DNA from: Rhizobium sp. ARZ01
Lineage (GTDB): Bacteria > Pseudomonadota > Alphaproteobacteria > Rhizobiales > Rhizobiaceae
Length of the DNA: 64,000 bases
Assembly (NCBI RefSeq): GCF_014851675.1
Contig: NZ_JACVAE010000001.1
Location: 558,001-622,000, forward strand
Reading direction: 5' to 3'
Below, in pieces: positions 46,600 through 53,898 of this stretch. Made by a program: the position numbers and the translations under genes. The stretch's first letter is position 1; every line of letters begins with the position of its first letter. The notes below the pieces were generated by a model that ran no database searches, was not told the DNA's origin, and was given only the letters and a program-made list of their open reading frames with translations.

Positions 46600-48264
46600 A
46601 TGACTGAAGCGATGGAGCTGCCCGAGCGCGAGAGCATGGAATTCGACGTGGTGATCGTCGGCGCGGGGCCCGCGGGTCTGGCTGCGGCAATCCGGCTGAA
46701 GCAGGTCAACCCGGAGCTCTCGGTCGTCGTCCTTGAAAAGGGCGCGGAAGTTGGCGCGCACATCCTGTCGGGTGCTGTCGTCGATCCGATCGGCATCGAC
46801 CGCCTGCTGCCGCACTGGCGCGAGGAAAGCGACCATCCGTTCAAGACCGAAGTGACGGACGATCAGTTCCTGCTTCTCGGCCCCGCCGGATCTGTCCGTC
46901 TGCCGAACTTCGCCATGCCGCCTTTGATGAGCAACCACGGCAACTACATCGTCTCGCTCGGCAACGTCTGTCGCTGGCTTGCGACCCATGCGGAAGCACT
47001 CGGCGTCGAGATCTATCCGGGCTTCGCCGCGACTGAAGTGCTCTACAACGACGAGGGTGCCGTCATCGGCGTCGCCACCGGCGACATGGGCATTGGCCGC
47101 GACGGCGAGCCGGGACCGAACTATACGCGCGGCATGGCGCTGCTCGGCAAGTACACGCTGATCGGCGAGGGCGTGCGCGGCTCGCTCGCCAAGCTGCTGA
47201 TTTCGAAATTCGACCTGCAGAAGGACCGCGAGCCGCAGAAATTCGGCATCGGGCTGAAGGAGCTTTGGGAAGTCAAGCCGGAAAACCACAAGCCGGGCCT
47301 CGTCAAGCATTCCTTCGGCTGGCCGCTCGGCATGAAGACCGGCGGTGGCTCCTTCCTCTATCATCTGGAAGACAACCTCGTCGCCGTCGGCTTCGTCGTC
47401 CACCTGAACTACAAGAACCCCTGGCTGTACCCCTTCGAGGAATTCCAGCGCTTCAAGACGCATCCGGCTATTCGCGGCACGTTCGAGGGTGGCAAGCGTC
47501 TCTCCTATGGCGCCCGTGCCATCACCGAGGGCGGCTACCAGTCGGTGCCGAAGCTGTCCTTCCCCGGTGGAGCGCTGATCGGCTGCTCGGCCGGCTTCGT
47601 CAACGTGCCGCGCATCAAGGGCAGCCACAACGCGGTGCTGTCGGGCATTCTCGCCGCCGAGAAGCTGGCGGACGCGATCGCGGCCGGCCGCGCCCATGAC
47701 GAGCCGATCGAGATCGAACAGGGCTGGCGCGACAGCGCCATCGGTTCGGATTTGAAGAAGGTCCGGAACGTCAAGCCGCTGTGGTCGAAGTTCGGCACGG
47801 CGATCGGTGTCGCTCTCGGCGGGCTCGACATGTGGACCAACACGCTGTTCGGTTTTTCCTTCTTCGGCACGCTGAAGCACGGCAAGACTGACGCCGCCTC
47901 GCTCGAGCCGGCCGAGAAGCACAACAAGATCGACTATCCGAAGCCCGACGGTGTTCTCACCTTCGATCGTCTCTCCTCGGTGTTTTTGTCGAACACCAAT
48001 CACGAGGAAGACCAGCCGATCCACCTGCAGGTGAAGAACCCGGAGTTGCAGAAGACTTCGGAACTGGATGTCTATGCCGGCCCCTCGACGCGCTACTGTC
48101 CGGCCGGCGTCTACGAATGGGTGCAGAAGGACGGCAAGGACGTGTTCGTGATCAACGCGCAGAACTGCGTCCACTGCAAGACCTGCGACATCAAGGACCC
48201 GAACCAGAACATCAACTGGGTGCCGCCGCAAGGTGGCGAAGGGCCGGTCTATCCGAACATGTAA
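46600..48264 (+). CDS. electron transfer flavoprotein-ubiquinone oxidoreductase
   Basis: ETF-QO takes electrons from electron-transfer flavoprotein, loaded by acyl-CoA and amino-acid dehydrogenases, and reduces ubiquinone at the inner membrane. The 554-residue protein has an N-terminal FAD site (VIVGAGPAGLAAAIRL), the central membrane-associated substrate domain, and a C-terminal 4Fe-4S domain with CPAGVYE and CVHCKTCDIKDPNQNI. It ends in the family's usual WVPPQGGEGPVYPNM. A GGAGG ribosome site precedes the ATG. The stop codon lies inside a hairpin that is duplicated 70 bases downstream. Confidence 0.96.
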   Translation: MTEAMELPERESMEFDVVIVGAGPAGLAAAIRLKQVNPELSVVVLEKGAEVGAHILSGAVVDPIGIDRLLPHWREESDHPFKTEVTDDQFLLLGPAGSVRLPNFAMPPLMSNHGNYIVSLGNVCRWLATHAEALGVEIYPGFAATEVLYNDEGAVIGVATGDMGIGRDGEPGPNYTRGMALLGKYTLIGEGVRGSLAKLLISKFDLQKDREPQKFGIGLKELWEVKPENHKPGLVKHSFGWPLGMKTGGGSFLYHLEDNLVAVGFVVHLNYKNPWLYPFEEFQRFKTHPAIRGTFEGGKRLSYGARAITEGGYQSVPKLSFPGGALIGCSAGFVNVPRIKGSHNAVLSGILAAEKLADAIAAGRAHDEPIEIEQGWRDSAIGSDLKKVRNVKPLWSKFGTAIGVALGGLDMWTNTLFGFSFFGTLKHGKTDAASLEPAEKHNKIDYPKPDGVLTFDRLSSVFLSNTNHEEDQPIHLQVKNPELQKTSELDVYAGPSTRYCPAGVYEWVQKDGKDVFVINAQNCVHCKTCDIKDPNQNINWVPPQGGEGPVYPNM

Positions 48265-48341
48265 TGTTCGGTTCGGCCCGCCTGGACCACCGCCAGGAAC
48301 AAGCGGCGAAGGGCCGGTCTATCCGAACATGTAATGTTCGG
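48235..48341 (+). repeat. 37-bp direct repeat duplicating the ETF-QO gene 3' end hairpin
   Basis: The sequence from 48235 to 48271, covering the last nine codons and the stop, is repeated exactly at 48305-48341, 70 bases on. Each copy contains the perfect stem CCGAACAT - GTA - ATGTTCGG (48253-48271 and 48323-48341). The first stem includes the stop codon. No T-run follows either stem. The 314-base gap to the next gene otherwise shows only a GC-rich stem-like stretch near 48366-48384. Confidence 0.85.
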
Positions 48342-48578
48342 CCCGGCCCGCCCGATCAGTCAGAAATGGGGGCCCATCCCCACCTTCGACGTGGAGAGGG
48401 CGGCCCTTTTGCGTTTCGGCGCATCAAGCCATGGTCGAAACGCAACGCGTGCGTTTGCAATTGCCGTTGAGCAGCCTCTCAACTCATTGGCATTCTTTTG
48501 CAATTTCCGCAGCTTAACCGGGCATTAACCATAATTTTCCTAGGTTCGCCGCGCCAAACGAATCTTAAGGAATATTTT

Positions 48579-49196
48579 ATGTCGATTTCCCGCCGCGGCC
48601 TGCTTCTGGGCGTATCCGCCCTTCTTGCCGGCTGCACGACCAATGCCCCGAATCACCAGGTCAACTATGCAGCGCTGCCGGAGGAGAAATTTCCGCTGCA
48701 GCCGATGCCGCTTGAAAAGGTGAAGCCGGAATTGCGTCGCCAGGAAGTCGCCTATGAGACGGATCACGCGCCCGGTACCGTCGTCGTCGATACACCGGCA
48801 CGCCGGCTCTACTATGTGCTCGGTGACGGTCGCGCCATGCGCTATGGCGTTGGCGTGGGGCGTGCCGGTCTGGCGCTGTCGGGCAATGCCGCCATCGGCC
48901 GCAAGGCGGAATGGCCGAACTGGACGCCGACGCCGAACATGATCGGCCGCGACCCGGACCGCTATCAGAAGTATGCAGGCGGCATGGAAGGTGGTTTGAA
49001 CAACCCGCTCGGTGCCCGCGCCATCTATCTCTATCGCGGCGGCAACGACACCCTGTTTCGCATCCACGGCACCAATCAGCCGCAGTCGATCGGGCATGCC
49101 ATGTCGAGCGGCTGTATCCGTATGCTCAATCATGACGTGATCGACCTTTACGAACGTGTCAAAGTGGGCGGACAGGTCGTCGTCGTGCAGGCCTGA
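48579..49196 (+). CDS. L,D-transpeptidase lipoprotein (YkuD domain)
   Basis: A periplasmic L,D-transpeptidase that makes 3-3 peptidoglycan cross-links or links proteins to the wall. The 205-residue protein has a signal with a lipobox ending LLAGC (lipidated C19), a proline-rich linker, and the YkuD domain with the catalytic pattern HGTNQPQSIGHAMSSGCIRM, where the Cys is the nucleophile. The ATG at 48579 follows TAAGGA and begins the signal; the longer open frame has no ribosome site. Start, length and motif all agree with rhizobial YkuD lipoproteins. Confidence 0.93.
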   Translation: MSISRRGLLLGVSALLAGCTTNAPNHQVNYAALPEEKFPLQPMPLEKVKPELRRQEVAYETDHAPGTVVVDTPARRLYYVLGDGRAMRYGVGVGRAGLALSGNAAIGRKAEWPNWTPTPNMIGRDPDRYQKYAGGMEGGLNNPLGARAIYLYRGGNDTLFRIHGTNQPQSIGHAMSSGCIRMLNHDVIDLYERVKVGGQVVVVQA

Positions 49197-49238
49197 GCCG
49201 ACGCGCTATTGCAAAAAGTCAAATTCAATCATTCAATT

Positions 49239-49267
49239 AGCGTTCCACGCGCATAGCGTGGGGCGCT
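49239..49267 (+). terminator. hairpin after the L,D-transpeptidase gene
   Basis: CCACGC - GCATA - GCGTGG, extended by AGCG/CGCT with two wobble pairs to about 12 pairs, 43 bases after the gene's stop. There is no T-run, so termination is likely but not certain. Confidence 0.55.
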
Positions 49268-49448
49268 AACTGCATTTCAATCATTGCGTCGGCAAATTTC
49301 ATCGCGGATGACGCAACCGGACCAATCTCGGGCGCTTATTGATCGACATTCCTTTACACTCCTGCAAAACTCCTGTTTGCGGAGCAGACTCAAATTCGCC
49401 GGTGGGAGTGGCCGGCGATGCCCCGCAGATCGGATCATGATGCCGGTT

Positions 49449-49489
49449 GCGGCGGTGCAGTCGGACATCGGGGGTGCGTCCACCGCCGC
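49449..49489 (+). promoter_or_regulatory. strong 5'-leader hairpin before the betaine-type binding protein gene
   Basis: A perfect 9-bp outer stem (GCGGCGGTG / CACCGCCGC) encloses an inner GGAC/GTCC stem. It ends four bases before the ribosome site AAGAGGGA (49493-49500) of the next gene. The closeness suggests control of translation initiation or mRNA stability. The rest of 49268-49448 shows another small stem near 49398-49420 and no gene. It does not match a riboswitch family I can name. Confidence 0.5.
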
Positions 49490-49506
49490 TATAAGAGGGA
49501 ACCGAC

Positions 49507-50505
49507 ATGAAACACCTGCTTGCAACCACCTGTCTCGCATTGGGCCTGTTCGGCATGGCCGGCGCGGCATCGGCCGAATGCGGCGATGTCACGATCGCCA
49601 GCATGAACTGGCAGAGCGCCGAGGTTCTGGCGAGCCTCGACAAGATCATTCTCAGCGAAGGCTACGGCTGCAACGCCGAAATCATCGTTGGTGATACCGT
49701 TCCGACCATCACCTCGATGATCGAAAAGGGTGAGCCCGATCTGGCGCCGGAAGGCTGGGTCGACCTGCTCCCCGACGTCGTCAACCGTGGTCTGGAAGAG
49801 GGCAAGCTCGTTGGCGCCGCCCAGGCGCTTTCCGACGCTGCCGTGCAGGGCTGGTGGATCCCGAAGTACATCGCCGACGCCAATCCGGACATCAAGACGA
49901 TCGATGACGCCCTGAAGCATCCGGAACTCTTCCCGGACCCGGAAGACTCCAGCAAGGGTGCCGTCCACAATGGCCCGCAGGGCTGGGGCGGTACGGTCGC
50001 GACGACGCAGTTTTACAAGGCCTATGGCGGTGAAGGTGCAGGCTTCAGCCTGATCGACACCGGCTCGGCTGCCGGCCTCGACGGCTCGATCGCCAAGGCC
50101 TATGAGCGCAAGCAGGGCTGGGTCGGCTACTACTGGGCGCCGACCGCCCTTCTCGGCAAGTACGAGATGGTCAAGCTCGAGCATGGCGTTCCCTATGATG
50201 CAGCCGAGTGGAAGCGCTGCAACACGGTTGCCGATTGCCCGGACCCGAAGAAGAATGACTGGCCGAAGGACAAGGTGCAGACGCTCGTGACCAAAAGCTT
50301 CTCGGAGCGCGCCGGCACCGACGTCATGGACTATCTGAACAAGCGCTCCTGGTCGAACGACACGGTCAACAAGCTGATGGCCTGGATGACCGACAATCAG
50401 GCGAGCGGTGAGGATGGCGCCAAGCAGTTCCTGAAGGAAAACGAAGCGCTCTGGACCCCATGGGTATCGCCGGATGCGGCCGAGAAGATCAAGGCATCCC
50501 TTTGA
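49507..50505 (+). CDS. glycine betaine/proline/choline-type ABC transporter substrate-binding protein
   Basis: A periplasmic OpuAC-family receptor for quaternary amines such as glycine betaine, choline or proline betaine. The 332-residue protein has a signal peptide (about residues 1-23, ending ASA), then DVTIASMNWQSAEVLASL at the start of the mature lobe. Trp/Tyr-rich pocket segments follow (WVGYYWAPTALLG, PEGWVDLL). Several Cys pairs are present (ECGD, YGCN, RCN, DCPD), consistent with disulfides. The ABC permease gene follows; no ATPase gene is adjacent. Expression may be tuned by the leader hairpin. Confidence 0.92.
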   Translation: MKHLLATTCLALGLFGMAGAASAECGDVTIASMNWQSAEVLASLDKIILSEGYGCNAEIIVGDTVPTITSMIEKGEPDLAPEGWVDLLPDVVNRGLEEGKLVGAAQALSDAAVQGWWIPKYIADANPDIKTIDDALKHPELFPDPEDSSKGAVHNGPQGWGGTVATTQFYKAYGGEGAGFSLIDTGSAAGLDGSIAKAYERKQGWVGYYWAPTALLGKYEMVKLEHGVPYDAAEWKRCNTVADCPDPKKNDWPKDKVQTLVTKSFSERAGTDVMDYLNKRSWSNDTVNKLMAWMTDNQASGEDGAKQFLKENEALWTPWVSPDAAEKIKASL

Positions 50506-50613
50506 TCTGGAAAGTTTGACCGCAGGCGGCGCGACCATCGCGCCGCCTGTCGTCTTTTCCGCCATCGGAAGACAAAACGATGGCGCAGAACAATGACTAT
50601 AAGGGGAACAGGC

Positions 50614-51501
50614 ATGGACTGGCTCACCAGCTTTCCGCATATGAACGACGATTCTTTGCGCCAGTTGAAGAAGGCGATCGACGAGGGCTTCAGATCCTTC
50701 ACGCGCGCCTATGGCGAAGCCATCGAATCCTTCTTCGAGCCCTTGCAGTTCTTCCTGATCCAGTCCGAGCGGCTGATGACGCGCACGCCCTGGCCGATCG
50801 TGCTGATCGTGATCGCACTGATCGCCTGGCTGGCCAGCCGCAACTGGAAGATCGTCGCCGGCTGCATCGGCACGCTGCTCATCATCGGCTACTTCGACAT
50901 GTGGGATGATACGATGAAGACGATCTCGATGATCTTCGTCTGCACCGTTCTGTCGATCGCGATCGGCATCCCGCTTGGCATTGTCATGGCACGGTCCGAT
51001 CGCTTCCAGAACATGGTCAATCCGATCCTCGACGTGATGCAGACCATGCCGAGCTTCGTCTATCTGATTCCGGTCGTGATGCTGCTGGGCATCGGCAAGG
51101 TGCCTGGGCTGATCGCCGTGGTGATCTACGCGATCCCGCCGATGATCCGCCTGACCAACCTCGGCATCCGGCTGGTGGACAAGGACGTGCTGGAGGCGGC
51201 GGACGCCTTCGGCTCCTCGAGCTGGCAGAAACTGAAGAACGTGCAGATGCCGCTGGCGCTGCCGACCATCATGGCCGGCATCAACCAGACGATCATGATG
51301 GCGCTCGCCATGGTCGTCATTGCTTCGATGATCGGCGTTCAGGGGCTTGGCCAGCCGGTGCTGAAGGCCATCGCCAACCAGTACTTTACGCTCGGTATTT
51401 TCAATGGCCTGGCCATCGTCGGCATCGCCATCATCTTCGACCGGGTCAGCCAGGCCTACGGCAAGCGGCTCCAGCGCCACCGCGAGATCGTGCATGGGTG
51501 A
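50614..51501 (+). CDS. glycine betaine/proline-type ABC permease (ProW family)
   Basis: The membrane subunit partnering the preceding OpuAC-type receptor. The 295-residue protein has an N-terminal amphipathic tail, a first helix pair near residues 50-85, and the BPD_transp_1 domain. Its EAA-type loop is EAADAFGSSSWQKLKNVQMPLALPTI, and IGVQGLGQPVLKAI comes near the end. The ATG at 50614 has AAGGGGA just before it; an ATG seven codons upstream is less well placed. An ABC ATPase should complete the transporter, but none follows; the next sequence is a RIME element and a terminator. Confidence 0.92.
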   Translation: MDWLTSFPHMNDDSLRQLKKAIDEGFRSFTRAYGEAIESFFEPLQFFLIQSERLMTRTPWPIVLIVIALIAWLASRNWKIVAGCIGTLLIIGYFDMWDDTMKTISMIFVCTVLSIAIGIPLGIVMARSDRFQNMVNPILDVMQTMPSFVYLIPVVMLLGIGKVPGLIAVVIYAIPPMIRLTNLGIRLVDKDVLEAADAFGSSSWQKLKNVQMPLALPTIMAGINQTIMMALAMVVIASMIGVQGLGQPVLKAIANQYFTLGIFNGLAIVGIAIIFDRVSQAYGKRLQRHREIVHG

Positions 51502-51540
51502 GCGTCAGTTGTGCGGACAACGAGCGCGGGCGAACCGATC

Positions 51541-51651
51541 CGTCATGCCGGGCTTGACCCGGCATCCAGCGCGCTCAAGTCCTTGCGCGCAATGACTCTT
51601 ACGCGCCGCGGACGCGGCGCAGCTGGACCCCGGATCAAGTCCGGGGTGACG
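51541..51651. repeat. RIME-type palindromic intergenic element, copy 2 (reverse orientation)
   Basis: A 111-bp element with ends CGTCATGCCGGGCTTGACCC and GACCCCGGATCAAGTCCGG, followed by GGTGACG. Compared with the copy at 42299-42410 the two palindromes are in reverse order, so it is inserted in the opposite direction. It stands 39 bases after the permease stop and before the terminator. Confidence 0.8.
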
Positions 51652-51690
51652 GAGGGAGGGAGCGCTACCAATGACAGTAGTTTACCGCCG

Positions 51691-51723
51691 AAGGCCCCGG
51701 TGATTGCTCGCCGGGGCCTTTTT
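51691..51723 (+). terminator. intrinsic terminator of the betaine-type transporter operon
   Basis: AAGGCCCCGG - 10-base loop - CCGGGGCCTT, a perfect 10-bp stem followed by TTTC. The U-run reads in the plus direction, so it ends the receptor/permease transcript beyond the RIME element. The symmetrical A-pair on the other side gives weaker termination for the converging EamA gene. Confidence 0.85.
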
Positions 51724-51742
51724 CTTTCGGGCTGCCTTGGTC

Positions 51743-52648
51743 TCACGCCCGCTTCGACAGGATGCCGGTGGAGAGCGCGACACCGGCGCCGGTGACGACG
51801 GCGGCGGCCATCTCCGTCATGCCGAGCGGTTCGCCGAGCAGCAGCCCGCCGCCAAGCGTCACCAGCACCGGCGTAATTGCTGTGAACGCAGCCGCCTGCG
51901 TGCCGCCGAGGGCGCGGATGGCTGTTCCGTAAGCGAAGGTGGCCACGAGGCCGGAGAGAATGCCCTGGCTGGTGAACTGCACCGCCACTTCCGACAGCGG
52001 TGCCGCGGCGAGCGTCGTGCCAAAGATCACAGCCAGGCCGAGATGGATGAATGTCGACCAACTCGTGATGAGGGCGCCGCCCTGCAGCGGTGTCAGGCCC
52101 GAGCGCCGGAATGCGTGCGTATAGCCTGCCCACAGCAGCCCGCCAAATGGCAGCAACGCGAAGCCAGTAAGCGTCATGCCGCCTGAGAACAGGGCCTTGC
52201 CGAGCAGGATCGCAAGCCCTGCTAGGATGGCGAGGAGACCCAGCACGCGCATCCGGTCCGGACGTTCCCCGAACAGGATGATGCCGATCACGGCGGTCGC
52301 AAGCGGCATCGAGCCGCCAAGCAGAATACCGCCCGCGGCGGCGGGCGTTGAATGCAGCGCATAGGCCGTCACCTGGAAGAACAGCGCGCCCGCGCCGGCG
52401 ACCATCATGACGATCAGCCGCAACGGCACGCCTTTGGGCAACAGGCCCATGCGGACCCAGATCGGTGCCAGGACGATGGCGGGAACACCGTAGCGGAGCA
52501 GGCCGACGTCAACCGTCGTCAGAGATGTGGAGGCGGTATGGCGGGTGGCGAGCACCCAGGTTGCCCATATGAGCACGGTGACGATCGCCCCGGCATAACC
52601 GGCTGCGGTCGAGGTGCGCTCAGTAGGCGAAAATGTCGAGACGGACAT
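51743..52648 (-). CDS. EamA/DMT-family permease, probable amino acid exporter
   Basis: A ten-helix drug/metabolite-type permease of 301 residues, with the two EamA repeats (about 15-145 and 155-290) and a C-terminus GMTEMAAAVVTGAGVAL. The ATG at 52648 has GAGG eight bases upstream; the longer in-frame start at 52714 lacks one and gives an atypical N-terminus. It is divergent from an Lrp-type regulator with a clear dyad between them, an arrangement common for Lrp-controlled amino acid exporters. The cargo is therefore likely an amino acid, but which one is unknown. Confidence 0.85.
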   Translation of the reverse strand: MSVSTFSPTERTSTAAGYAGAIVTVLIWATWVLATRHTASTSLTTVDVGLLRYGVPAIVLAPIWVRMGLLPKGVPLRLIVMMVAGAGALFFQVTAYALHSTPAAAGGILLGGSMPLATAVIGIILFGERPDRMRVLGLLAILAGLAILLGKALFSGGMTLTGFALLPFGGLLWAGYTHAFRRSGLTPLQGGALITSWSTFIHLGLAVIFGTTLAAAPLSEVAVQFTSQGILSGLVATFAYGTAIRALGGTQAAAFTAITPVLVTLGGGLLLGEPLGMTEMAAAVVTGAGVALSTGILSKRA

Positions 52649-52741
52649 GCGGCATTCCTCGGCAGCGGATGCGGATTGTTTCTGCAGAAAAACTACTGCC
52701 GAATGCCGAGGCATGTCCTTGCGAAGTGTGGCTGAAGATGA

Positions 52742-52770
52742 ATACTATGCGCAATTATCTGCCATAGTAT
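52742..52770. promoter_or_regulatory. Lrp-type operator between the exporter and lrp-like genes
   Basis: A perfect 8-bp dyad ATACTATG - 13 bases - CATAGTAT. The centre-to-centre distance suits an Lrp dimer. The right arm overlaps an in-frame ATG at 52769, so the regulator's real start is more likely the ATG at 52790. Control of both divergent genes by the encoded Lrp protein is inferred. Confidence 0.65.
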
Positions 52771-52789
52771 GCTTTCAAAAGAACAAAAG

Positions 52790-53263
52790 ATGCCAAATCT
52801 GGATAAATTCGATATCGCCATCCTGCGCATCCTTCAGGAGGATGCGCGTGCCACCAATGTCGAGATCGCCGAGCGGGTGAATCTGTCGCCTTCGCCCTGT
52901 CTGCGTCGCATCCGCAATCTGGAAAAATCAGGCATCCTCAAGGGGTATCGGGCGGACATAGATCGCAAGGAGGTCGGCCTCGGCCTGACCGTGCTCGTCG
53001 AGATCAAGGTCGACCGTCACAATTTGCACAACGCGCTGTCGCAGCAAGAAGCGCTGCTCGCTATTCCCGAGGTGGCTTCCTGTTTCCTGATCTCCGGGAA
53101 TGCAGATTTCCTGGCGGAGGTGGTGGTTGCCGATCTGGCCGCTTACGAGCGGCTTTTGACCGATACTTTGCTGACGCTGCCGGGCGTCTCCGACATCCGC
53201 TCCAACTTCGCCATCCGCACGATAAAGACCGGCGGCCCCTTGAGGCTGCCGGACTTGAAGTAA
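52790..53263 (+). CDS. Lrp/AsnC-family transcriptional regulator
   Basis: A feast/famine regulator. The 157-residue protein has an N-terminal helix-turn-helix (residues about 3-60, with DARATNVEIAERVNLSPSPC and RRIRNLEKSGIL) and a C-terminal RAM ligand domain (about 65-150). The start at 52790 is chosen because the ATG at 52769 lies inside the operator arm; neither has a strong ribosome site. It probably senses an amino acid and controls the divergent EamA exporter gene. It converges with the DoxX gene across a bidirectional hairpin. Confidence 0.92.
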   Translation: MPNLDKFDIAILRILQEDARATNVEIAERVNLSPSPCLRRIRNLEKSGILKGYRADIDRKEVGLGLTVLVEIKVDRHNLHNALSQQEALLAIPEVASCFLISGNADFLAEVVVADLAAYERLLTDTLLTLPGVSDIRSNFAIRTIKTGGPLRLPDLK

Positions 53264-53266
53264 GCA

Positions 53267-53304
53267 GGGCGCCGCCCCGGAGTTGTGGGGGGAGGGCGGC
53301 GCCC
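53267..53304. terminator. bidirectional hairpin terminator
   Basis: A perfect 11-bp stem GGGCGCCGCCC / GGGCGGCGCCC with a 16-base loop sits between the converging Lrp and DoxX genes. A CCTTTG tail follows on the plus side, so termination there is moderate. Confidence 0.7.
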
Positions 53305-53313
53305 CCTTTGCCG

Positions 53314-53742
53314 CTACGCCGCAGCGGCAACCGTATTCGATGTCTCCGGGTGGTTGGACTTCCAGGCGACGACCATCAGCGCGCCGATGACGGTGACGTG
53401 TTCGGCGACGAAGTAGAATTCGAGGGTGCGCATCGGCTCTTCCATGGCCCAGAAAGCGTGCGCGATCGGGATGGTCAGCGCAGTGAAGACTGCAAGCATG
53501 CCGGCTCCCAGCCAGGTCAGGCGGTTGGCGATGATGAAGGCCGAGCCGAAGAGCTGCGTCAGTGCGACGGCTGCGTTGAAGAACGGCGCCGGCTCCAGCC
53601 CGAAATGTGCCATCTCCGCGACACCAGCGTCGAAGTCGAGCATCTTGGCAAGGCCACTCATCCAGAACATCGACGTCAGCACAATGCGGGCGAAATAGCC
53701 GAACCAGTCGGAACCGGTGAGCGAATCGATAAAGCGGGGCAT
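53314..53742 (-). CDS. DoxX-family membrane protein
   Basis: A small membrane protein of the DoxX/MauE superfamily, 142 residues with four hydrophobic helices (RIVLTSMFWMSGLAKML; AALTQLFGSAFIIA; GMLAVFTALTIPIAHAF; VTVIGALMVVAW) and a short N-terminal leader. Such proteins act in redox or quinone-linked processes or have no known role. The ATG at 53742 is preferred to a farther in-frame start because it gives the standard N-terminus. It is alone between two converging or divergent neighbours. Confidence 0.85.
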   Translation of the reverse strand: MPRFIDSLTGSDWFGYFARIVLTSMFWMSGLAKMLDFDAGVAEMAHFGLEPAPFFNAAVALTQLFGSAFIIANRLTWLGAGMLAVFTALTIPIAHAFWAMEEPMRTLEFYFVAEHVTVIGALMVVAWKSNHPETSNTVAAAA

Positions 53743-53898
53743 TTCAATCTCCGAGTGACATGTTGGATCTACCGGTGCCGGGCGGCGGCCCCGGTGTCGT
53801 CCCGCCAGATCCATTCGGATCGCGTCGGCGGGTCGCTGGAGACATGTCTATCAGAGCACGAATTTGGAGGTGTCACCGCGGTAACACCCGTTTTGCGT

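Noticed and set aside
46537-48231. 564-codon open frame antisense to the ETF-QO gene
   Set aside because: Shadow of a clearly conserved gene with FAD and 4Fe-4S motifs; no start signal.
49489-51495. 668-codon open frame antisense to the betaine-type transporter genes
   Set aside because: Both plus-strand genes have strong motifs; the antisense product is low-complexity and His/Asp/Arg-rich.
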